Positions 55,301 to 64,000 of a stretch of 64,000 nt of DNA are shown here, one piece after another. A model generated the notes under the pieces. It searched no databases and was not told where the DNA came from. It was given only the letters and a program-made list of their open reading frames with translations. Location of the stretch: positions 806,001-870,000 of the forward strand of contig JAMXDE010000024.1 in the NCBI GenBank assembly GCA_026770025.1. The letters run 5' to 3'. Source of the DNA: Craspedostauros australis (Eukaryota > Bacillariophyta > Bacillariophyceae > Mastogloiales > Achnanthaceae). Position 1 is the first letter of the stretch. Every line of letters begins with the position of its first letter. Position numbers and translations under genes: made by a program.

Positions 55301-55556
55301 CAGTTGCCAAGGTGCCAACGCCTGCAAAATCGCTACTGTCGGTAACACCATCGGCATGGCGTCGTGTCTTGGCGGCTCTGCGTGCTACGCAAACAACGTT
55401 GGAGGCGGTTCGTGTGTTGGGTACAAGGCGTGTTATGTCGCGTACGATGTCGGAAATGGCAGTTGCAATGGCGACTATGCCTGTGCAAAAACTACCGACG
55501 GGACAGCGGCTGGTGATGGTGTGTGCAACGCGGTCAGTGCGTGTTACGGCATGTAA
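49383..55556 (+). CDS. Giant secreted PT-repeat protein with Cys-ladder coil domain
   Basis: 2057 residues, single exon, ATG 49383. Signal peptide MPIISKVAISTVLGAASV, with likely cleavage at AKA-Q (about 24). Residues 25-335 are a mixed region with a TGPTTPTGPTSP stretch. Residues about 336-1527 are some 85 copies of a 14-residue unit (42 bp) of the form APSDMPSQTPTESV, with two shorter DDPTGS variants. Residues about 1540-2057 form about 23 coils of 19-22 residues: SC....AC.I.G..N.I...., two Cys per coil, ending ACYGM. The regular G-N-x-I spacing suggests a parallel beta-helix stapled by cysteines. The Pro/Ser/Thr part resembles heavily O-glycosylated, mucin-like spacers of diatom cell-wall and adhesive proteins. 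Surface or extracellular matrix role inferred. Both antisense frames across the repeat are artefacts of the 42-bp period. Confidence 0.92.
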   Translation: MPIISKVAISTVLGAASVLTTAKAQQVQPEQRKHHHGHQQKRKDDNGNEEATEAAFAESIVFGGLGHFSAAKGPKREETTTGSATNGVQDKQTWDAFAQDRKDPVSPLPAASRIQVTQFGAVPSASHGAAVTATSDVGNLGDHGGINILDDGPNVDKQLHDHAPMLNSKVWFSEHQVDGIPMANQMHRQQRRNIHLPTGPTTPTGPTSPSAPTGATVDATGKASKTGNTTFLPVKGPKGSTPAPGGSPPTGCFEEVRTRFQLTPSGKAIKGGAIESYTVEVCPPGEGGGFSEAPSETPTADPGAVVFPSSEPSFVPTDTAKPSQAPSGVPTRTTAPSSAPSQAPTDSAAPSVTPSQTPTKSVAPSTTPSQTPTKSAAPSTTPSQTPTKSVAPSTTPSQSPTKSAAPSTTPSQSPTKSVAPSTTPSQSPTKSAAPSTTPSQSPTKSAAPSTTPSQSPTKSVAPSTTPSQSPTESAAPSDMPSQAPTESVAPSDLPSQAPTESVAPSDMPSQTPTESVAPSDMPSQTPTESVAPSDDPTGSVPPSDTPSQAPTESVAPSDLPSVTPTESVAPSDMPSQAPTESVAPSDLPSVTPTESVAPSDMPSQTPTESIAPSDLPSESPTESVAPSDMPSQTPTESVAPSDLPSQAPTESVAPSDLPSQTPTESVAPSDMPSQTPTESVAPSDLPSQTPTESVAPSDMPSQTPTESVAPSDLPSESPTESVAPSDMPSQTPTESVAPSDLPSQTPTESSAPSDLPSQTPTESVAPSDMPSQTPTESVAPSDLPSVTPTESVAPSDMPSQTPTESIAPSDLPSQSPTESVAPSDMPSQTPTESVAPSDLPSQAPTESVAPSDVPSQTPTESVAPSDMPSQTPTESVAPSDLPSQTPTESVAPSDMPSQTPTESVAPSDLPSQAPTESVAPSDMPSQTPTESVAPSDMPSQTPTESIAPSDVPSQTPTESVAPSDMPSQTPTESIAPSDLPSQSPTESVAPSDMPSQTPTESVAPSDLPSQAPTESSAPSDLPSQTPTESVAPSDLPSQAPTESSAPSDLPSQTPTESVAPSDMPSQTPTESVAPSDLPSQTPTESVAPSDMPSQTPTESVAPSDLPSQAPTESAAPSDLPSQTPTESVAPSDLPSQAPTESSAPSDLPSQTPTESVAPSDMPSQTPTESVAPSDLPSQSPTESVAPSDMPSQTPTESIAPSDLPSQAPTESVAPSDLPSQTPTESVAPSDLPSQAPTESSAPSDLPSQSPTESVAPSDMPSQTPTESVAPSDLPSQSPTESVAPSDMPSQTPTESVAPSDLPSQAPTDSSAPSDLPSQTPTESVAPSDMPSQAPTESSAPSDLPSQSPTESVAPSDMPSQTPTESVAPSDDPTGSLSPSDTPSQAPSDSSAPSDLPSMTPTESVAPSDMPSQAPTESSAPSDLPSQSPTESIAPSDMPSQTPTASIAPSDMPSQAPSDSSAPSDMPSQSPTASIAPSDMPSQAPSDSSAPSDMPSQSPTASIAPSDMPSQAPTQSIAPSDLPSFAPTLSVFPSEEPTTSCFTGTAAGAITFCAGAGRDCCCSSGTGLCSGYTGADACVWSGSDVEICAGSCNGKGACTFGGATGVTIGPNSCRGENACNAVDVPRFSVGEGSCLSLAASTYFACFFETLASDVTVGDNACFGKSACFTYGASTNNTFESNSCQFTYSCAVQDGTTGSNNVFRANSCLAYQACYVEGDNNIFSERSCQLQAACRVNGNNNNMLEDSCRGSGACTVNGNGNNIGDSCRNQDACVINGDLNSIGDKGCYGVNSCKITGDKNDLQDSACYYADACLITGDSNILEYSCFDVGATGPSAPTTCTITGKYNHLYYGSCVGTSTCGITGDSNKLLQNSCKATSACTISGGSNYIYDGACSANNACAITGSANQIFQNSCNQPQACSIQSGASSNIIRTNACTNTQACLIGANNNVINSGSCNGGLVACSISTASNTIQGSSCQGANACKIATVGNTIGMASCLGGSACYANNVGGGSCVGYKACYVAYDVGNGSCNGDYACAKTTDGTAAGDGVCNAVSACYGM
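50390..53965. repeat. 42-bp coding tandem array (about 85 units)
   Basis: A nearly continuous array of 42-bp units encoding 14-residue Pro/Ser/Thr repeats. Third-base variation between units (ACT/ACC/ACG, GCA/GCG) is mixed along the array, as expected for ongoing unit exchange. Two irregular units encode DDPTGS, at about 50980 and 53490. Confidence 0.92.
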
Positions 55557-57102
55557 TACTTCAGTAATAGACACCCATCCACATTTGTAACCTGCGCTCG
55601 TTGTGCTCTGCGTGATGCCGACTGTGTCTTCGTGTCCGCTCAGCATCGCTCTGCCATACAACGCAACCGCTGCTCCTCCCACCAGGTAGAATGCGAGCGC
55701 ACCATCGTCGAGCCCCAACCCCGACAGGAACTGTCCTCGTACCAGTGTGGCGCGCTGAAGCATGCGACGACACAGCGCCGAGCAGAGTAGAGGGAGGTGC
55801 CGTGTGTGCGGCGCACCCACTTCCGCAAACTCCAGTACTACGTTCTCTTCCGTTTGCGTACTTCTCTGCTGTTGGAGCACTGTTCTCTGTACTTCCATCA
55901 TACTCACACCAAACCCACGTTTGATGCACCCGCCAAGTTCGCGTGCAACACTGCTCAAAATGTTGTTGCTGTATTGGGGTATACGGTAAATATGAAAATG
56001 AACCACATCTACCAGAACGGATGTCGCTGGTCGGCGATAGTCTTGAGCGTGTCCCTCGTCATGTCCACAATTACAAGTGACAGCGACGAGAGACTTGTTG
56101 TTTGGTCTCTGACCTGCCAACGCAGTTTCGAACGCATGCAACCTGTTGACCCAGAGCACAACCCCATGGATAGCTACATACCGACTATCTCCTCAGAAGG
56201 GCAAAGAGTCCAACAATCATAGTGCGAGTGATGTCTGTTGACGATCGATCTTGTAGGTGCCAACAAAACTGCTATTTTGTGATTTATCCTCACCTTCTAT
56301 TCTCCTCGAATGGTGCATCCACGAGGAATGCAGGTAAATATTATGTACCATACGGCTATCTCCAGACACCACATTGGCACCAGTGGTGAAGCATAAATAG
56401 TATCGTTGACCTGGATGAAGCAGAATTGGCAATCCCTCTTCAGGCATGATCGTGACCACAGAATGTGACGAATCCGTGCACGGCCCGAGTAACCATGCAC
56501 TGATAACAATGTGCTTGACGCCAAGCTCCTGCCATGGAAAGTTTGTGCGCGAGCAGGTGCAGAATAATGAGAACGTGGCGCTACCATCATGAACGGCAGT
56601 GCAACAGCAACACCAACATCACATGAACAGTGATGCTGAAGAAACCAACCCTATACCCATCATCAGATCTGTTCGGAGAGTGCATAGTCTGACATTGACA
56701 CCTATTGGCACATTCGCAATCAACATATTGTGATACAACTTGTCAAGGACCACTCTAATGGAGTGTCATCCACAACACGCTACGAGGAGCAGAGCAGAAC
56801 ACATTAGAATAACGTCAAATGGCATGGAGCAGGGCATTAGGAAGAGTGCAGAATGCACCAAATTAGGATGGATGAGATTTTGTTCTCACAATTCTCATCA
56901 ATCATCAATTGACATACAACTAACTTAGCAACCAACAACCAAGCACCAACCAACTTCTTCAGACGGAACTGATCACCCTGACAGCATAGAAAGTGTAAGC
57001 ATTTGGTTCCCTGACCTGTGTGTAATTGGAGATTGCCACAATGCGACATTCTCCTCCACAATCTCTCTCCACAGCATAAGTAATTGGTTCAGTATTTTAT
57101 CA
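55557..57102. other. Intergenic region, no gene seen
   Basis: 1.5 kb between the PT-repeat gene and its decayed duplicate. No convincing frame. Confidence 0.5.
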
Positions 57103-58291
57103 AAGCTCGCTTGCTTCACGTATGGAGCCTCGAAAAATAGCACCTTCGAGTCAGATTCTTGCAAATTCGAATCTTCATGCGGAAATAAACGGCACCACTG
57201 GCAGCAACAACATCTTCTACAGTGGTTCATGTCCAGGCATCAGGGCATGCTACATGGAGGGCAACAACAACATTTTCTCTGCAGGATCATGCTCAGCCAT
57301 GAACGCTAGCAGAGTGAACGGCAACAACAACAAAATGTTGGAAGGTGCATGCCAAGGAAGCCAGACATGCACCGTGAATGGCGATGAAAACAAGATCGGC
57401 AACTCTTGCAAACGTCAAGATGCCTGCGTGATCAACGGTGATCTCAACTCCATTGGAGAAAAGGTGTGCTACATCCAAACCTCGCGCAACATCACAGGAG
57501 ACAAGAACAATGCAAGACTTCGCATGCTATTACCATAATGAGTGCACCACCATTGGAAAGCCGAACATCCTCGACGACAGTTGCTACGACAGTTTGTGCA
57601 CAAATATTTCTACCCCAGTGACATGCCCGATCACAGGAGACTAAAACGAACTCTATCACGGATCTTGCGTTGGGAGCGAACCTTGCGAAATCACCGGAAA
57701 CTCCAACCGGCTTCTCGAAGGCTCCTGCAACGCAACTTCTGCTTGCGCCATCAATGGCGATGCCAACTATATCTACGGTGGGGCTTGCGTTGCCCTTGAT
57801 GCCTGTGACATCACCGGCACTGGCGTCCAGATCTTCCAAAACTCGTTTAACCACTCCCAAGCCTGTTCCGTCCAAGGCAGCGCTGAAACCATTGTCCTCA
57901 ATGCCAATGCTTGCACCAACACACAAGCTTGTGCCATTTCTACCAACAACATTGATATCAACAGCGGATCCTGCAATGGGGAATTGAATTCCTGTACCAT
58001 TTCTGCCGCGGGCAACACAATTCAAGGGGACAGTTGCCAAGGTCTGAACGCCTGCAAAGTCGCTACCGCCTCAAAAACGATCCGCATGAGGGCACACATT
58101 GGCGAGTTGGCGTGCTTCGCCCATGATGTCGAAAACGGCTCGTGTATTGGATACAAGGCGTGCTATTCTGCGTATAGTACGACATCGGAGATAGCAGTGG
58201 CATCGGCGACAAAGCTTGCGCAAACGCTGCGTACGGGACAACGATTCGTGACGGCTCATGCACCACGCCCGGCGAGTGTTTCGGGATTTAA
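57103..58291 (+). pseudogene. Decayed duplicate of the Cys-coil domain
   Basis: Parallel to about 54370-55550 of the upstream gene, starting at TGCTTCACGTATGGAGCCTC, identical in both. The encoded coils keep the SC....AC...G..N pattern, but the frame is broken. A short deletion near 57508 shifts the frame, TAA at 57642-57644 is in frame with the next piece, and another shift lies near 58170. The last piece ends GECFGI then TAA (58289-58291). There is no signal peptide or PT repeat, so the copy was 5' truncated when it arose. Probably non-functional. Confidence 0.85.
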
Positions 58292-59457
58292 ATGGTCCCT
58301 TCCTTCCCAGAATCTCACAACGGAGAGCATGCACAACTGGAGCATCGACGAGTCCGGAGTTTGGTGACTTCCGTGACGTACATTGTTCGTACTCGTGCGC
58401 CAACACATCAACGAGATGAGGATTCCCCATGTCAGAGCACGAGCATTGTTGGTCGTACGAGCAGTGTTTACAACATGAAGTGCCCACAATCGGCTCTGTT
58501 GATATTTCTCAGGCCTGCTGCCTGCTTGTGCTTAGAGCACTTGTCTAATCATAGGACCTCTGTATGTACGTAGCTCTGCACCCACATATGCACAAATGTA
58601 CATCTGGACGCAGCGACGCTTCGGTTGTGGGCAGATGATTGCCACCATTCATGTCCACGAAACCCGATTGTGAGCAACGTTGTCTTGATCCCCAATCCAC
58701 GGCACGATCAGTTGTATGCATCAGAGTACTCTACTCTAATCTACTCTCCAGCCTGCTCCATTCTGTTCGAGTAGCTCGTACTGCAATGATTACGTGGACC
58801 AGGAGTGCTGGTCTTGTTTCTGTTGCGACACACATCAACAATGCCACATCATCCACACGGCGATGACTCGTGATGCGAATAATGCTGTCGTGTGTTGCTT
58901 GGTTTGCGGACAGAGGAATGGCACGTGACGGAAAAAAATGTGACGATGGCGGTTATTTGACGTTGAGCTTATTCGCTGACTATTTCGCCAAAATGGAGAC
59001 CGAGAAAGTATCGGGGTGGACGTGATTGGCCAACCACATCACAGCGTTTGCCTGGCCAACATCAAACGCCGACGCTTTGCAACAAAGCCAACCTTCACAC
59101 CCGAGAAGATGCATAGTATTGGTTTCCATCTCGCATGCGGAGCACCAAGAGGACTGAGACGGACAGCCCCACAAGCCAGAAAAGCAACATCAGCAACATC
59201 ATCGGTCTTGGGAACGACAGACGACGAGGCACCTGGACGGATTGGGACGTCCTCCGAGCACTCGACGCGCTTTGTGCGATACGGGCAGAGAGCAGCCGTC
59301 CAAAGAGCGTCAGTGGAAGGCCCCGCACTGCTGTACGGAGAAGAATCACACGGGCATCAGTTCATGCCGTTGATCTGCATACTCCATCGTACTCTCGTAT
59401 ACTCTGCTCCACGACACGGCCGCACAATATCATTCCACAAGACTGTGGAGGGGGACC
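58292..59457. other. Intergenic region, promoter of channel gene
   Basis: 1.2 kb without a convincing coding frame. Confidence 0.5.
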
Positions 59458-60984
59458 ATGTTTCCAGATCCCAAGCACACCTTGCACTCGGCAGAGAGCG
59501 CGGCGACGCCGATTCAGGACGTCTACGTGCTCGATGCGGACTCATCAAAATCTGAGCATTTGGTGGGAACCACCCAGCGGCCTCAAGCAATGCAGCAACC
59601 AGCGCACCAGGAACAGCAGCAGCAACGGCAGAACCACAGGCCACGTCCATCCTTCCTTCCGCAGGGCCAATCGGTGCGCGTGGTGCAGACGACGATGTCG
59701 AAGGCATTTCTGGGATCCATCTTGGAGAGCGACAGCTTTCAGAACCTTGTCGTTGCCGCGATCGTCCTGAACAGCATCCTGCTGGGCATGGCGACGTTCG
59801 ACTTCGTGACGGAGGAGCCGTCGGTGCGGAAGTGGTTCGATGCGGTGGATTTTGCGTTTTTGATATTCTTCACGGCCGAGATCGGATTGCAGGCCCTGTA
59901 TCGTGGCGCGGAGGAGATCCTGTCAGGTGGCTGGCTTACCTTCGATGTGCTCGTCATCGCCCTGTCCTGGGTGTTCGATTCCATCCAGGTCATCCGGGCC
60001 TTCCGCATCATCCGCGCCTTGCGCGTCATCACGCGGATGCCGCATCTGCGGCACCTCGTCGAGGCCCTGATCGCCGTGCGTCCCAAGATGTTCGCGATCG
60101 GTCTGCTGCTGGTCATCGTCGATTACATCTTCGCCGTCATGTTCACGCATCTCTTCAAGGACATGTACATGGACGGCCTCACGACGGAGGATTACTTCAG
60201 CCGGTTGGACACGACGACCTTCACGCTGTTTCAGATCATGACGTTGGACGGATGGTCCACCATCGCGCGGCAGGTTCTGGTCGTGTACCCGTGGGCGTGG
60301 ATCCCCTTCGTCACCTTCGTCGCCATCTCGTCCTTCATCGTCGTCAATCTCGTCATCGCCGTCATCTGCAACGCCGTCTCCTCGTCGCAGTACGAGTATA
60401 TTGACCAGAAGTTCGAGGACGGCATGGACAGCATCCGTCAGTCCATCCGCATGACCTACTCGCACCAGCAGCAGTACCATCAATCGCCGCGACACCAGGA
60501 GCTCATCGTCGGCGTCCACTCCGAATCGATCGAGTTCGATGATCATCCGTCCTTTCAGCCCAGCACGCCTGGCCGGCGGCACAACCCAGCGACGGGTCCC
60601 AACGCGGAAGTGTACATGCTGAATCAGAAGATCGATCGGCTCGAGGCCATGCTGCAGCAGCTCGTGTTGTCGCAGCAACGGCAGGAGCTCGAGAGGCAGC
60701 AGATACGTCTTTCCGGCAGCACCAGTGGCAGTCTCAGCGGTGCGTTCATGGGGACTGGACCAACATCAGCAACAACGGCAAGAGTAGCGGCTAGAACGGT
60801 GGGTGGAGCAATGGCTGGAACAGCGGAGGCTGATGGTGCACCGTTGCTACCTTACACACCACCACAGCCGCCATCCGCCACGACCATGAGCCGGCACCAG
60901 CAAGACTTTGCTCCCAATCTTCCGCCAAACACGGCGCTGGACAACCGGACCGCCGAGAGCAATGACGAAACCGTGTTTATTTGA
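59458..60984 (+). CDS. Single-domain voltage-gated cation channel (NaChBac/EukCat-like)
   Basis: 508 residues, single exon, ATG 59458 in gggaccATG. One six-helix ion-transport domain: S1 about 94-115, S2 127-148, S3 160-172, S4 177-194, S5 210-232, S6 281-305. S4 has Arg at every third position (RAFRIIRALRVITR). The pore loop between S5 and S6 contains TLDGW (262-266), placing Asp where NaChBac has Glu (TLESW) and 4-domain Ca channels have Glu in most repeats. A C-terminal coiled coil (about 380-410, LNQKIDRLEAMLQQ) should assemble the tetramer. One-domain channels of this kind (EukCat) carry Na/Ca currents and action potentials in diatoms. Ion selectivity cannot be read from this alone. Plasma membrane expected. 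Confidence 0.93.
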   Translation: MFPDPKHTLHSAESAATPIQDVYVLDADSSKSEHLVGTTQRPQAMQQPAHQEQQQQRQNHRPRPSFLPQGQSVRVVQTTMSKAFLGSILESDSFQNLVVAAIVLNSILLGMATFDFVTEEPSVRKWFDAVDFAFLIFFTAEIGLQALYRGAEEILSGGWLTFDVLVIALSWVFDSIQVIRAFRIIRALRVITRMPHLRHLVEALIAVRPKMFAIGLLLVIVDYIFAVMFTHLFKDMYMDGLTTEDYFSRLDTTTFTLFQIMTLDGWSTIARQVLVVYPWAWIPFVTFVAISSFIVVNLVIAVICNAVSSSQYEYIDQKFEDGMDSIRQSIRMTYSHQQQYHQSPRHQELIVGVHSESIEFDDHPSFQPSTPGRRHNPATGPNAEVYMLNQKIDRLEAMLQQLVLSQQRQELERQQIRLSGSTSGSLSGAFMGTGPTSATTARVAARTVGGAMAGTAEADGAPLLPYTPPQPPSATTMSRHQQDFAPNLPPNTALDNRTAESNDETVFI

Positions 60985-62258
60985 ATTCTTCCAATCTTCT
61001 CCAGAAGTATCACTACCATCATCAGCAGCAGGACCACACCATTGGTCCATCGTGACATGGTCTCCGTCATTGCAGTTCTCAATCATCAGGAGAGTTGCGA
61101 AGAAGCTGGGAAGATGCAAGGGCAGAAACGTCAGAACGTCGGAACGATGAAGCATGAAAACACTGCAACTGTACACAACCCAACGCAGGACAACGCAGGA
61201 CAACAAAGCGCAAACATCGTCGACATGACGCTGTCGGCAGCTTCTGAGAGCCATCATCATCAACGTGACATGCCCCACGCAACAGAACCTCGACGAATCA
61301 AAAATCGTCGAACACACAGCGTCAACACCATCGCCAAGGCTCCATCAATGAGGCAATAGAACGACACTTACGTCAGCCAGCTGGCGTCAGCTCTACCAAC
61401 GGCCACCTCCGCAAACACCCACATCTAATTGGCCCGTCCTATCGCCATCGTAGAATCAATAGCGGCCGCAACCTGTTCCGACAATTCCAAAAAGTTGCCG
61501 CAACGGCAACTTCTAGACATTGACTGCGTAGAATCCAGTAGACTTACAGTACCAGCTAGACAAATTTCTTCGCCAATTTTGAACAGTGGCGGTTACCGAT
61601 TTAACCGCCAATTGAACAGACGCGAAGTTCGGCTGCCGCTGGTGAGTTGTTCTTTGTTGCGCTTTTGTTATGGCACAAACCGTCACCCATCACAACGATT
61701 GGCCGCTGCCCATCTGCTCTGCAACGCCAACCGACCTGCGGAGGAATGCATTTTTTCAAAATCCGATGCAAACCTCGCAACCGTATCTTTTACAATGGAT
61801 TTGATGATGTGATGATGGGCGGCAACCACCACCCGCTCATCCATCTCCTGTGTGGCATTTGGTTGATGACTTCGGGAGAGGTATAGCCGTTGTGATGGTG
61901 ATGCGATGATGTTGATTGCGTGCCGTCTGAAATTCTGTGATGGTCTGCTCACAAAACCAACTTGCCGATAATCGCAAACATCAACAGCAGGAGCAGCAGC
62001 CACCAACACACGGATCCAATTTCGTTCTTGATTGCCAGAATCCGAACCCTCACACTCTTTTCGCGCGCGCAGAACTTCATCGGCACTGACAGCCAACACA
62101 TAGTTCTCATAAATTTGCAAACGCCACAACTGAACCACTCCGCGCTTCTCTCTTGCAGTGACCCATCACACAACCACCAACAACCACCAACAAGAACAAC
62201 AACCCGAGCAAACACAAACACAAACACACAAAAAAACACCAAACAGAACAGCAACACC
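60985..62258. other. Intergenic region, no gene seen
   Basis: 1.3 kb between same-strand genes. The last 100 bp is rich in ACAACCACCAACAAC and ACACAAAC, probably the 5' UTR of the next gene. Confidence 0.55.
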
Positions 62259-64000
62259 ATGAAGCTCTGCAACTCCTTCGCACTGGCAACCGTCGCCACC
62301 TCCGCCACCTTCTCCACCGTCCAGGGTCTCTACCTCGACTCTCTCAACAATGGAAAGACCGCCAGCGCCCCCAACGGTTTCGTCGAGACCCCGATAGAGC
62401 TCGGTCACATCCAGGAAAGCCTCGTGCCGCCGCCAGCGCAGCAGGAGAAGGAAGCCGAGCAACCCTTCGTCATGTACGAGAATGGACTTGACCCCGACAT
62501 GCAGCAGGTGGTCAACGCCGACTTGGCAGCGGCCGCCGTGCAGGGCCTCCAGAAGCTGCAGGCACCCGCCTTCGAGGAGCACCCCCTCTTCCCGGAAGCC
62601 AAGATCCAAAACGAGTACAGCATCTGGTGCAACAAGTACGACCGCCCCGCAGACGAGACGCGATACCCCACCTTCCGCCAAAACTGGATCCGCCAGGAGG
62701 AGTACGGACGCGCCACGGGACAGTATTTCTGGATGAACGAGTTCGGCGACTGCAGCGAAGACGAGTACATGAACATCATGCAGATGAAGGAGCAGATCAA
62801 GAATGACCCGCTTCAGCAGAAGCGCGTCGACGCCGCAGCTTCCGCCGCCGCTGCCGCACCAAGCAGCTGGGAGACATCCGCTGTGGACGCTTCGGCGCAA
62901 CTCGGAATGTCCACCTACGAACACCAGCTCGCGCACCCGGAAGCCGTGATCGCCGCCGCCAACCAAGCTGGCGCCACCGTCGAGCCGCTCGACCAGGACT
63001 TCTCCTACCTCCAGAACCAAGATTCCAAGCTCGTCGAGTCCGCCAAGAAGGCGGCCGGCAACTACCTCGAGAACCTGAACCCAGGTGAGACCGCCGGCAT
63101 CCACGGCAAGGGCATCGCTTCGTACCTCGACGAGCTCAACCCCAACGAGATTGAGAATCATGGCGAGGTCAAGCGAACCATCACCGAGTCCTACATGGAC
63201 GGCCTGTCCGCACCAGCGGTCGTGGAGGAGACCCCGGAAGCCGTCGCGGCTCCAGAAATCAAGTCGGAGGATGCCGTCAAGTACCAGCACGCTTTGACCG
63301 ACAAGTACTCCGACATCGACTGCGTCGAGGAGAGGGCCTTCCAGGTCCTCCTGGATCTCGGCATGGTCAGCGCCACCGCCGGCAACCTCAAGGAAGTCTT
63401 CGGTCCCACCAAGGCCGCTGGCGCCGTTGTCGACGTCGCCAAGGAGGAGAGCGTCCACGAACCCGTCTTGGACGTTGGGGAACCAGCCGCATCGCTGGTT
63501 GTCGAAGAACCAGCCATCGAGATCGAGCAAGAACACGAGCTTGAGATCGTCCATGATGTGCAGGACGAGCCGCAGCTGGACCTCGAAGTTGCTGAGGAGA
63601 TTGAGATCGAGGACGAGCTCGAGATCGCTGACGAGCTCGACATGGAGATCTCTGACGAAGTTGAAGCCGAGCCACAGTTGAAGCTCGAGGTCGAAGACGA
63701 ACTCAACTTTGCGTTCGAGATCACCGACGAGGTCGAAGAAGAACCGAAGCTGGAGTTGGACATCGTCGATACGATCGAGATCGAGATCGAGGATGAGGCC
63801 GAACTCGAGCTCAACATCACCGATGAGGCCGACGACGAGAAACCGGAGCTCGAAGTAGTAGGCGCGGAAGACGAGGAATTCGACATCGACCTTTCGATGT
63901 TCGAGATCGCTGGCGACGACGAGGATGATGAGGACGCCGCACTCGACATGGAGATGAATTTGGACATTGGCATCACCGAGGACGACATCGTGACTGAGAT
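62259..64000 (+). CDS. Secreted acidic protein with I29 (cathepsin propeptide)-like segment, 3' partial
   Basis: ATG 62259 (gcaacaccATGAAG) opens a frame of 580 codons to the window edge. Signal peptide about 1-23 (MKLCNSFALATVATSATF...VQG). Residues about 116-170 match the cathepsin-propeptide inhibitor pattern: a Y..W..KY..P..E.RY..F..NW...EEY stretch followed by MNEFGD...DEY (compare N.F.D.T..E). Four YLDSL-like motifs occur: 25-29, 269-273, 289-293 (GKGIASYLDEL) and 312-316. From about 400 on the sequence is highly acidic with a repeated EIEDELEI / ADELDMEI / DEVEEEPKLEL pattern. No papain-type Cys/His/Asn catalytic segments appear in the visible part. It may act as a stand-alone protease inhibitor or matrix protein. 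The minus-strand frames here (62166-63554 and 63191-63988) are shadows. Confidence 0.85.
   Translation, partial: MKLCNSFALATVATSATFSTVQGLYLDSLNNGKTASAPNGFVETPIELGHIQESLVPPPAQQEKEAEQPFVMYENGLDPDMQQVVNADLAAAAVQGLQKLQAPAFEEHPLFPEAKIQNEYSIWCNKYDRPADETRYPTFRQNWIRQEEYGRATGQYFWMNEFGDCSEDEYMNIMQMKEQIKNDPLQQKRVDAAASAAAAAPSSWETSAVDASAQLGMSTYEHQLAHPEAVIAAANQAGATVEPLDQDFSYLQNQDSKLVESAKKAAGNYLENLNPGETAGIHGKGIASYLDELNPNEIENHGEVKRTITESYMDGLSAPAVVEETPEAVAAPEIKSEDAVKYQHALTDKYSDIDCVEERAFQVLLDLGMVSATAGNLKEVFGPTKAAGAVVDVAKEESVHEPVLDVGEPAASLVVEEPAIEIEQEHELEIVHDVQDEPQLDLEVAEEIEIEDELEIADELDMEISDEVEAEPQLKLEVEDELNFAFEITDEVEEEPKLELDIVDTIEIEIEDEAELELNITDEADDEKPELEVVGAEDEEFDIDLSMFEIAGDDEDDEDAALDMEMNLDIGITEDDIVTE

Noticed and set aside
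62166..63988. Minus-strand frames of 462 and 265 codons at the right edge
   Set aside because: Antisense to the plus-strand frame from 62259, which has a signal peptide and I29-like pattern. The Ser-rich minus frame simply mirrors the acidic repeats.

Overview
The window is eukaryotic nuclear DNA, most likely from a diatom or a close stramenopile relative. The evidence is: spliceosomal GT-AG introns of about 110-460 bp; a secreted protein with a very long PSD-PSQ-PTES repeat; a transmembrane LRR protein with no kinase; a one-domain voltage-gated cation channel; frequent CAA/CAG microsatellites; and a LINE with endonuclease, reverse transcriptase and RNase H. Species cannot be assigned from sequence alone.

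Left part (1-29.9 kb). Two minus-strand genes lie 29 nt apart: an unrecognised gene running off the left edge, and a RING-like, serine-rich protein. Then come four plus-strand genes: a seven-exon LRR receptor-like protein (4814-9448), a Lys-rich/RGG-rich multi-pass membrane protein, a three-exon DYRK-type kinase, and a basic protein with a VRF...EHP motif. Two minus-strand genes follow: an ABC1/ADCK (UbiB-type) atypical kinase, and a Gln-rich protein whose N-terminal half resembles the OB fold of telomere proteins such as TPP1. A small plus-strand acidic/serine-rich gene ends this part.

Middle (29.9-42.5 kb). Two 159-bp copies of one sequence (about 95% identical) lie in inverted orientation at 29931-30089 and 42376-42534. 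Between them is an apparently full-length 8.46-kb LINE on the minus strand (30759-39216), bounded by an exact 16-bp target-site duplication. Its two ORFs are nearly intact. They are broken by three in-frame stop codons, each explicable by one C-to-T change, and one frameshift in ORF1.

Right part (42.5-64 kb). A secreted protein with three tandem beta-sandwich (CBM6/malectin-like) domains on the minus strand is followed by about 4.8 kb with no convincing gene. Next is a 2057-aa secreted protein made of about 85 copies of a 14-aa Pro/Ser/Thr repeat and a Cys-rich domain of about 23 coils. A decayed duplicate of that Cys-rich domain lies downstream. Then come the voltage-gated channel and, at the right edge, a secreted acidic protein with an I29 (cathepsin propeptide)-like segment, open to the window end.

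The genes do not form a pathway or operon. Shared themes are secreted or surface proteins (LRR, CBM-like, PT/Cys-coil, I29-like) and signalling (DYRK, ABC1, channel). Start codons were placed at ATG throughout. Splice sites come from reading GT/AG consensus, frame and repeat periodicity, not from transcripts.
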